From Winogradskyella sp046545555 (GTDB lineage: Bacteria > Bacteroidota > Bacteroidia > Flavobacteriales > Flavobacteriaceae): a stretch of DNA of 64,000 nt. The notes beneath the pieces are model-generated. The model was not told the origin of the DNA and ran no database searches. It saw only the letters and a program-made list of their open reading frames with translations. The stretch covers positions 992,001 through 1,056,000 of the forward strand of contig NZ_JBHZTH010000001.1 of the NCBI RefSeq assembly GCF_046545555.1, in the 5' to 3' direction. Below, piece by piece: positions 9,171 through 16,175 of the stretch (positions are counted from its first letter, which is position 1; each line of letters begins with the position of its first letter). The position numbers and the translations under genes were made by a program.

Positions 9171-9604
9171 ATTGAAACCTAAAAATCTAAATGATTTATT
9201 CTATGTGTTAAACCTTTTTTGATTAAGAAAAAATTACAAACAGAATTGAATTCTAACTTGTCGGAAAGTAAAGAACTGACAGAGCTACCGCAAACCATCT
9301 CAGATTCTACTTTAAACAAAATTCATGGAAATCTTACTTTAAAAATATTATATTGAATTGACTGAATTAATTCCGTAATAAGTAAATTGAATTTGAAACA
9401 ATTATGAGCATGTTAGGTTATTTTTAAATTCTTTTATTTTTAATTTGGAAAACCCCTATATAAAACAATTAATCAGCTCAATTATGTGATATAAGTGCAG
9501 GTTAGTGCAGGATACTAAACTGGTTTTGTATTTATAAATTTATTGCTCAAAATGGTTGTTATTTTTGTAACTAACTAAAAATTAATTAATTAAAACAATA
9601 AATT
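9171..9604. other. 434-bp gap: possible gene remnant plus PUL promoter
   Basis: The first half (about 9219-9356) holds a 45-codon open stretch starting at TTG with gene-like codon use but no recognisable family; it may be the decayed end of a lost gene. The second half carries promoter site C at 9498-9542. A second TAnnTTTG match, TATTTTTG, lies at 9560-9567 and could be an alternative -7 box. Confidence 0.4.
9498..9542 (+). promoter_or_regulatory. CAGGAT-type PUL promoter, site C (for secreted 288-residue protein)
   Basis: CAGGTT (9498-9503) and CAGGAT (9508-9513) lie in a tandem 10-bp repeat (agtgcaggtt, agtgcaggat). They are followed by 21 bp and TAAATTTA (9535-9542), one mismatch from TAnnTTTG. 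Confidence 0.75.
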
Positions 9605-10471
9605 ATGAAAAAAATTACTTTAAAAATTAGTGCATTTTTACTATTAGCTATCTTTGCGCTTCCAATACAAGGACAGACATGTCCTGAAATTTATGTTGAT
9701 CCTGGTACTTATAAGATTTCAACATGTGGTTTGGCAGGAAGTGAACTTTATTTGACAATTAATGCTTCTTCAGGTCAGTTAGAGTGGGATGATGAAATAA
9801 CAACAGCACCCGCTGAAGCACTTCAACTTTGGACTTTACAAGATCATGTAATGCCAAGTGGTTCAGGTTTCATTCAAATTACAGCAGACCTTTCTGCTCT
9901 TAGTGCTGGTTCTTGGACTATGATTGTAGATCAGGCATCTTATGATGGGTCCGGTGCAGATCCTGAAATTAGAGTTACTGTTAGAACAGGTGATCCAATA
10001 GCTGATACTATGGATGCAGACTATGGTTTTGATCAGTTTCAAAGAAGAAGAGAAAGTGGTTGGGGAGGACCTGGAAACAATGCATTGTTTGCTAAACCTA
10101 ATGGACAAGGAAACTTAAGATATAGTGTAGCTCCAACGGCGGCAGGTGATGATGTGCTATTTCAAAATGGGGGTACAATTAGCCCGCTTCGTATGGTTTT
10201 TGTTGAGGGATTAAATACAGAAGATTTTGATGCTAGTTCTGTTTTTATCTCAAGCCCAGTAAAAGATGAGTTATCAATCCAAGGTTTAAATCAAAGTATT
10301 AAGCAAATCACTATTTATGATATTCTTGGTAAACAAGTAATTACAAGTCATCTTGCAGATGAAATAACTTCAACTGATCTAGATGTAAGTTCATTGACTA
10401 CTGGTATTTATATTGTAAAATTACAAGGAGAAAACGGTGCGAGTTTTACAAAAAAAATAGTAAAAGAGTAA
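9605..10471 (+). CDS. Stand-alone secreted binding module with T9SS sorting domain
   Basis: A 288-residue protein. The signal peptide ends near IQGQ (residue 24). Residues about 25-205 form a domain that recurs, with long stretches of identity, as residues about 592-775 of the second PL24 lyase (13454-16024); shared parts include CGLAGSELY, TADLSAL, MIVDQ, NALFAKP, GQGNLRYSV and FQNGGTISPLR. The remainder (about 215-288) is a type IX sorting domain. No catalytic motif is seen. The periodic aromatic pattern (QLWTL) is faintly beta-trefoil-like. Because it is shared with an ulvan lyase, an ulvan-binding module displayed on the surface is the best inference. It has its own promoter (site C) and a strong terminator after it. 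Confidence 0.75.
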   Translation: MKKITLKISAFLLLAIFALPIQGQTCPEIYVDPGTYKISTCGLAGSELYLTINASSGQLEWDDEITTAPAEALQLWTLQDHVMPSGSGFIQITADLSALSAGSWTMIVDQASYDGSGADPEIRVTVRTGDPIADTMDADYGFDQFQRRRESGWGGPGNNALFAKPNGQGNLRYSVAPTAAGDDVLFQNGGTISPLRMVFVEGLNTEDFDASSVFISSPVKDELSIQGLNQSIKQITIYDILGKQVITSHLADEITSTDLDVSSLTTGIYIVKLQGENGASFTKKIVKE

Positions 10472-10503
10472 GCATTTTTTAGATAACATAAAATTTTTTT
10501 AAG

Positions 10504-10548
10504 ATCATCCCATCTTTTGTAATTATAAAAGATGGGATGATTTGTTAT
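10504..10548 (+). terminator. Rho-independent terminator
   Basis: A perfect 15-bp stem (10504-10518 with 10527-10541) around an 8-base loop, followed by a T-rich run. It ends the 9605-10471 transcript before rhaM. Confidence 0.85.
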
Positions 10549-10575
10549 TAGAATAGCCATTAAAAAAGAGTTAGA

Positions 10576-10890
10576 ATGCAAAGATTAGCCTTTAAAATGA
10601 AACTAAATAGAGGACAAAAAGAGGTCTATAAAAATCGCCATGATGAATTATGGCCAGAACTAAAAGTACTTTTAAAAGCTAATGGTGTCAGTGAGTATTC
10701 TATTTTTTTAGATGAAGAAACAAGTACTTTGTTTGCGTTTCAAAAAGTATCTGGTGAAGGAGGTTCTCAGGATTTGGCTAGTAACGACATCGTAAAAAAA
10801 TGGTGGGATTTTATGGCAGATATTATGGAGGTTAACCCAGATAATTCGCCTATATCTATTCCTTTAGAAGAAGTCTTTTTTATGAAATAG
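10576..10890 (+). CDS. rhaM: L-rhamnose mutarotase
   Basis: A 104-residue cytosolic protein, the full length for the RhaM family (PF05336). MQRLAFKMKLNRGQKEVYKNRH, DELWPEL, VSEYSIFLDEETSTLFAFQKV and KWWDFMADIM are family landmarks. It interconverts alpha- and beta-L-rhamnopyranose so that the isomerase receives the right anomer. It stands 43 kb from the rest of the rhamnose genes (54288 onward), between a binding-protein gene and the PL24 lyases. No CAGGAT-type promoter precedes it, so read-through of the terminator at 10504 or a weak own promoter must drive it. This gene is a strong pointer to a rhamnose-rich substrate. Confidence 0.96.
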   Translation: MQRLAFKMKLNRGQKEVYKNRHDELWPELKVLLKANGVSEYSIFLDEETSTLFAFQKVSGEGGSQDLASNDIVKKWWDFMADIMEVNPDNSPISIPLEEVFFMK

Positions 10891-10909
10891 GCTTCATTTA
10901 GCAATTTCT

Positions 10910-10954
10910 CAGCATAGAACAGGATACTGATAATCTCTTTTCTATTTATATTAC
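10910..10954 (+). promoter_or_regulatory. CAGGAT-type PUL promoter, site D (for PL24 lyases)
   Basis: CAGCAT (10910-10915) and CAGGAT (10920-10925) start 10 bp apart, followed by 21 bp and TATATTAC (10947-10954), two mismatches from TAnnTTTG. If used, the leader to the ATG at 10970 is only about 10 nt. Confidence 0.65.
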
Positions 10955-10969
10955 GAAAAAGAAAAAAGC

Positions 10970-13423
10970 ATGAAAAAAAATACACTTAATATAAGATTTT
11001 TAGTAAAAAACTTGTGCCTTATGCTAACTTTATTTGTTGCACAAATAAACTTTGCACAAGTCGTTCTAGAAAATGAAGTGAAAATTACTGATTTTGGCTT
11101 GCATTTTAATGGTAGTAAAGTTGCTAATACGTCTTCAGACAATGGCAGTACATCATCTTATGATTATGTTTTTGGACGAAATATTTCCGCACATGGCGAT
11201 TGCATAAAGACCTATGGAGACTATGTTTTTATGACATGGTATCGTGGAGGCAAAACGGATAGACATGTCATGTTAACCAGATACAATACAGTAACTGGTA
11301 CTATGGCAACTATAGAGTTTCCGCATACGCACACAGGTTTTCAGAATAAATGGTGGCTAGGAGAATCGCATAACACCATTGCAGTTGGCATAAGTCCTTT
11401 AAATGGAACCATTCACTTGCTTTACGATATGCATGCGTATAGCAGTTCAAGACCATCCGATGGAAGTTTAGCGAATGACTACTTTAGATATTCTTATTCT
11501 ATTGCAAACACTGCGTCACTTTCTGATGCAGAATTTACCTTAGATAAATTTGTTCAGAATGGAAGTGGTGGCTATAAGCATTTAAAATTAACAGGTGGTG
11601 AAAATCAAAATGAGTTTGATGGATTAACGTATCCAAAATTTTTTCTAAACGATGCTGGAGATCTCTTAATGAATATGCGAGAAGGTGGTCATACTAATGG
11701 TATGTACAAGTTTTCTAAATACGATGCTACCACATCAACGTGGTCTAATTTTACAGATTTTAATGCGTTAGGTGCAAACAGTCAACCTGGTATTACCTAT
11801 AATTGGGGACTTTATGGAAGTATGAAGTACGTCAATGGTAAAATGCGTATTGGTTTTCAGCGAAGGTCTGCTAATAGTACTGATAAGTATCAACTACAAA
11901 ACGGTGTGTATTATGCATATTCCGATGATCAAACAGGTGCCTCTAATTGGAAAACTCATGATGGACAAAGTTTTAGTGTGCCACTTTACGATGCGGATGT
12001 TATAAAAATCATTGAGCCTGGAGATTATGTACAGACAACCCAAGTAAATCAAGTTTACATCGTACAAGGTTTTGACTGGACCGTTACCGATAATGGTGAT
12101 GTCCATATTATAAGTCGTGTAAAGGATAATGAATTCAACGTTACTAAGAATTTACATACCTATAAACCTTCAGGGGCTACTGATTTTATAACTTCTGAAA
12201 ATTTTGCAGGTGCCGATGCTATTTATACTGCAGGTGATGATGTATTTATCATTAGTTTAAGTAACGGTAGAGTTAAAGTTCAGAAAACAGCAGGCGGAAC
12301 TAATAATTTTACAACAGTATATCAGGCTACGACAGGTCGAACTTTTGACCATGGTCAAGTGCATATAGCCGACGGTAAATTGTACTATTATATGATGGAA
12401 AACGCATCTGGTAGTGCACAACCCTTATATCTTCAGATTATCGATTTAGATATTATACAAGAACCCTTTAGAGTATCACTGACCTCTCCTTTTGATGGTG
12501 AAACTTATAACGTCGATGAGACCATTCCAATTTCGGCAGATGCCGTTGATGAAAATGGAAGTATCTCTAAAGTTGAGTTTTTGGTTAATGGTTCATTATT
12601 TGGAGAAGATCTAAGCGAACCTTATGCTTTAGATTGGACGCTTGATACTGAAGGTGCTTACACAGTGCAGGCTATAGCTTATAATGCGAGTAATGAAACG
12701 GTATCTTCTTCAGAAATCACAATAAATGTTCAGACGTTTGATCCTACTGATTTAACAGGAGATGTGTATAGAATTAAGAATTTTGTAACAGGAAAATATC
12801 TTCATTCCGTAGGCTCTGATGTTGTAGAAAGCGACGACGAGACTAATGTAGCTGCTGGTGATAAGGAATGGGAATTTGTGCAAGCGGGTAATTATTACAA
12901 TATAGAAAGTAAAAGGTCTGACCGTGGTATTTTAAGAGCAGCTGGAAACCCACCAGATGATATTATCAATACTGGTTTTGGGGCGCCTAGAGAAGATTCT
13001 GATAAACAATTCACCGTAATTTATAATAGTAGTGATAACACGTATCAGTTTGAAACTCGAAACGGTTCAAATTATATATATCACAATGCCAATGGCATAA
13101 TCGAACATGTTGGGAACACAGATGACAGGTCTAAATGGGTAGTGGAATCTACGACGTTAAGCACACCAGAGGTTGGAGACAATGCTTTTACAGCAAAGAT
13201 TTTTCCGAATCCAGCTAAGGATGAATTTACAATTCTACTCAATACAGCAACCAATGCCAATATTGTGATATATAATGTGCTTGGAAAAGTAGTTTATGAA
13301 GATGCGATGACTTCTAATAGAATGGATATTTCGATTAATGGTCAATTTAAATCAGGCTTATATTTAATAAAAGTTACTGATGATAATCAACGAGTTTTCC
13401 ACACAAAACTCATGATTAGATAA
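10970..13423 (+). CDS. PL24-type ulvan lyase with Ig-like, ricin-like and T9SS domains
   Basis: An 817-residue secreted protein; the signal ends at FAQ (about residue 30). Residues about 31-505 form a BNR-type propeller. His134 (GESHNTI), His155 (YDMHAY), Tyr221 (LTYPKFF) and Arg237 (NMREGG) have the 21- and 16-residue spacings I recall for His146/His167 and Tyr243/Arg259 of the PL24 enzyme LOR_107. Next are an Ig-like domain (about 507-590, VSLTSPFDGETYNVDE), a ricin-type beta-trefoil (about 595-730, DVYRIKNFVTGKYL) and a type IX sorting domain (about 740-817, IFPNPAKDEF). It cleaves ulvan between sulfated rhamnose and uronic acid by beta-elimination, outside the cell. It is paired with a paralogue 30 bp downstream. 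Confidence 0.93.
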   Translation: MKKNTLNIRFLVKNLCLMLTLFVAQINFAQVVLENEVKITDFGLHFNGSKVANTSSDNGSTSSYDYVFGRNISAHGDCIKTYGDYVFMTWYRGGKTDRHVMLTRYNTVTGTMATIEFPHTHTGFQNKWWLGESHNTIAVGISPLNGTIHLLYDMHAYSSSRPSDGSLANDYFRYSYSIANTASLSDAEFTLDKFVQNGSGGYKHLKLTGGENQNEFDGLTYPKFFLNDAGDLLMNMREGGHTNGMYKFSKYDATTSTWSNFTDFNALGANSQPGITYNWGLYGSMKYVNGKMRIGFQRRSANSTDKYQLQNGVYYAYSDDQTGASNWKTHDGQSFSVPLYDADVIKIIEPGDYVQTTQVNQVYIVQGFDWTVTDNGDVHIISRVKDNEFNVTKNLHTYKPSGATDFITSENFAGADAIYTAGDDVFIISLSNGRVKVQKTAGGTNNFTTVYQATTGRTFDHGQVHIADGKLYYYMMENASGSAQPLYLQIIDLDIIQEPFRVSLTSPFDGETYNVDETIPISADAVDENGSISKVEFLVNGSLFGEDLSEPYALDWTLDTEGAYTVQAIAYNASNETVSSSEITINVQTFDPTDLTGDVYRIKNFVTGKYLHSVGSDVVESDDETNVAAGDKEWEFVQAGNYYNIESKRSDRGILRAAGNPPDDIINTGFGAPREDSDKQFTVIYNSSDNTYQFETRNGSNYIYHNANGIIEHVGNTDDRSKWVVESTTLSTPEVGDNAFTAKIFPNPAKDEFTILLNTATNANIVIYNVLGKVVYEDAMTSNRMDISINGQFKSGLYLIKVTDDNQRVFHTKLMIR

Positions 13424-13453
13424 TTAAAAGATTTTAATTTAACATTAATCACT

Positions 13454-16024
13454 ATGCAAAGGACTTGCTGTAATGCAAATAAAAAGGGTATATACCTTTC
13501 ACTACTTTTTGGATTAGGTTTTTTCTTTATTACTGCTCAGGTAGTTCTAGAAAATGAAGTTGAAATTACAGATATAGCTTTACACTTTGATGGTGTACAA
13601 GTAAATGATGAATCAGCACCAAACTCAACCACAGGTTACGATTATAAATTTGGGCCACAAATCTCTGCACATGGAGATTGTATAACCACTTATAATGAGT
13701 ATGTGTTTATGACTTGGTACAGAGGAGGTAAAGCTGATAGACACATGATGTTAACGCGCTACAATACCATTACAGGAACCATGGCTACTATTGAGTTTCC
13801 GCACCAACATACGGGTTGGCGTAATATATGGTATATTGGAGAATCTCATAATACAATCGGTGTAGGTGTAAGTCCTATAGATGGAACCATTCATCTGCTT
13901 TTTGATATGCATGCTTATACTAATACGAGACCTTCTGACGGAAGTTTAAGTGATGATTACTTCAGATATTCGTATTCTATTGCAAATGCAGCCTCCGTTC
14001 CTGATGCAGAATTCACCATAGACAAATTTGTACAAAATACGAATGGTGGTTATAAGCATTTAAGCTTAAACGGTGTTGAAAATTATGGGGCGTTTTCCGA
14101 GTTTACTTATCCAAAATTTTTCCTAAATAATCAAGGGGATTTGTTCTTTTCAATGCGAAAGGGCTCGAGCTCAAATGGAGGTTATCATTTTGCAAAATAT
14201 GATGCAGCTACGTCCACTTGGTCTGATTTTATAAAGTTTGCAGACAAAAATGCCAGTAATTATGGTCAAGACTATAATTGGGGTATGTATGGAAGATTAA
14301 AATATGTCGGAGGAAAAATTAGAATCGCTTTTCAAAGACGTTCTCGAAATAATACAGATAAGTATCTATATCAGAACGGTGTGTATTATGCGTATTCTGA
14401 TGATCAAAGTGGAGCGACTAATTGGAAAAACCATGAAGGTACAAGTATTAACTTACCGTTACGTAACGCTGATGAGATAAAACTGATGGAACCAGGAGAT
14501 TACGTGCAAACTACTCAGACAAATCAAGTTTATATTGTGGGAGGATTTGATTGGACCGTTACCGAGAATGGAGATGAACATATTATTAGTCGCGTAAAGG
14601 ATAACGAGATTAATGTTACTAAAAATTTGCATACTTACAGACCTGCAGGAGCTACCGATTTTATAACAACAGAGAATTTTTCGGGAGCAGAAGCCATTTA
14701 CACGTCTGGTGATGATATATTTTTAATTGGTTTAAGCAGTGGTCGAGTTCGTATTCAGAAAGCGGTAGGTGGAACTAATAATTTTACGACTGTATATCAG
14801 CCTACAACAGGTAGGACATTTAGACACGGTATAGTTTATATTGCTGATGGTAAATTGTATTATTATTTAATGGAAAATGGGCAATCGGATGATGCTAGAC
14901 CTTTGTATTTACAAATCATTGATTTAGATATAGTTCAAGAACCATTTAGAGTGTCACTTACCTCTCCTTTTGATGACGAAACTTATGACGTCGATGAAAC
15001 TATTCAAATTTCGGCAGATGCCGTTGATGAAAATGGAAGTATCTCTAAAGTAGAATTTTTGGTTAATGGTGCTTTATTTGGAGAGGATACAACAGAGCCA
15101 TATGCTTTAGATTGGACACCAGATACTGAAGGCGATTATACTGTTCAAGCAGTAGCTTATAATGCGAATAATGAAACAGTATCTTCCAACGAACTTACTG
15201 TTAATATTACGGATACGAATCAACCATGTCCTGAACTATGGCTTGAACCTGATGTTTATAAGATTGCAACATGTGGTTTGGCTGGAAGTGAACTTTATAT
15301 GACCATTAATGTCGCTACAGGCCAGTTAGAGTGGGCTGCAGAAATAACGACAGCACCTGCTAAAGCAACACAACTTTGGACTGTAACAAACCATAGACAA
15401 CCAGCTTCTGCCGGGTATGTTGAAATTACAGCAGACCTTTCTGCTCTTGGTGCTGGACCATGGACCATGATTGTAGATCAATCAACTTATGATGGGTCTG
15501 GATCAGATCCTGAAATTAGAGTTAACGCTAGAACTGGTGTGCCAATAAGTGATACAGGTGATGCAAACTTCGGTTATGACCAGTTTCAAAGAAGAAAAGC
15601 GACTGGTTGGACTGGCGATGGGAACAATGCATTGTTCGCGAAACCTACAGGACAAGGAAACTTAAGATATAGTGTAACTCCAACGGCAGCAGGTGATCAA
15701 GTACGGTTTCAAAATGGGGGTACAATTAGCCCACTTCGTTACATTCTTGCTCAAGCATTAAACACTGAAGAGGTTGAGGATAATGCTTTTACTGCACAGA
15801 TTTTTCCAAATCCAGCTAAGGATGAATTTACAATTCTACTTAATACAGCAACCAAAGCTAACATTAGAATTTATAATATGCTTGGTAAAGTAATTTATGA
15901 AGACACAATGACTTCTAATAGAATGGATATTTCGACTATTGGTCAATTTACATCAGGCTTATATTTAATAAAAGTTACTGATGATAATCAACGTGTATTT
16001 TATTCAAAACTGATGATTAGATAA
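13454..16024 (+). CDS. PL24-type ulvan lyase, second copy, with the 9605-type binding module
   Basis: An 856-residue paralogue of the preceding gene. The catalytic set is intact: His132, His153, Tyr219 and Arg235, same spacing. The propeller (about 29-505) has diverged clearly, but the Ig-like domain (about 506-590) and the type IX sorting domain (about 780-856) remain almost identical in DNA to the first copy. Between them, the ricin-like domain is replaced by the module found alone in the 9605-10471 protein. This shows module exchange within the locus. The signal segment ends near TAQ (residue 29). A terminator follows at 16047. Confidence 0.92.
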   Translation: MQRTCCNANKKGIYLSLLFGLGFFFITAQVVLENEVEITDIALHFDGVQVNDESAPNSTTGYDYKFGPQISAHGDCITTYNEYVFMTWYRGGKADRHMMLTRYNTITGTMATIEFPHQHTGWRNIWYIGESHNTIGVGVSPIDGTIHLLFDMHAYTNTRPSDGSLSDDYFRYSYSIANAASVPDAEFTIDKFVQNTNGGYKHLSLNGVENYGAFSEFTYPKFFLNNQGDLFFSMRKGSSSNGGYHFAKYDAATSTWSDFIKFADKNASNYGQDYNWGMYGRLKYVGGKIRIAFQRRSRNNTDKYLYQNGVYYAYSDDQSGATNWKNHEGTSINLPLRNADEIKLMEPGDYVQTTQTNQVYIVGGFDWTVTENGDEHIISRVKDNEINVTKNLHTYRPAGATDFITTENFSGAEAIYTSGDDIFLIGLSSGRVRIQKAVGGTNNFTTVYQPTTGRTFRHGIVYIADGKLYYYLMENGQSDDARPLYLQIIDLDIVQEPFRVSLTSPFDDETYDVDETIQISADAVDENGSISKVEFLVNGALFGEDTTEPYALDWTPDTEGDYTVQAVAYNANNETVSSNELTVNITDTNQPCPELWLEPDVYKIATCGLAGSELYMTINVATGQLEWAAEITTAPAKATQLWTVTNHRQPASAGYVEITADLSALGAGPWTMIVDQSTYDGSGSDPEIRVNARTGVPISDTGDANFGYDQFQRRKATGWTGDGNNALFAKPTGQGNLRYSVTPTAAGDQVRFQNGGTISPLRYILAQALNTEEVEDNAFTAQIFPNPAKDEFTILLNTATKANIRIYNMLGKVIYEDTMTSNRMDISTIGQFTSGLYLIKVTDDNQRVFYSKLMIR

Positions 16025-16046
16025 AGCATAATTTATTGTAAAAGTT

Positions 16047-16080
16047 AGCTAGAGATTTTGGGATGTCTAGCTTTTTTTAT
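16047..16080 (+). terminator. Rho-independent terminator after the PL24 pair
   Basis: A 7-bp perfect stem agctaga / tctagct (16047-16053 with 16066-16072) with a 12-base loop and a run of T directly after. It closes the 10970-16024 unit. Confidence 0.8.
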
Positions 16081-16095
16081 TGATAGTCAAAAAAT

Positions 16096-16140
16096 CGAGA
16101 CAGTACAGGATAGTTTTTTTGGGGAAATATTGCATTTTAG
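16096..16140 (+). promoter_or_regulatory. CAGGAT-type PUL promoter, site E (for GH78 unit)
   Basis: A weak distal half-site CGAGAC (16096-16101), then CAGGAT (16106-16111) inside agtacaggata, 21 bp, and CATTTTAG (16133-16140), two mismatches from TAnnTTTG. This is the most degenerate of the eight copies. The predicted leader to the ATG at 16176 is about 30 nt. Confidence 0.6.
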
Positions 16141-16175
16141 AACATCCTAAAAATTTTCAAACGAAACTCTAAACC

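Noticed and set aside
9219..9356. 45-codon frame in the 9171-9604 gap
   Set aside because: It has no family resemblance and no good start signal; it may be a remnant but cannot be supported as a gene.
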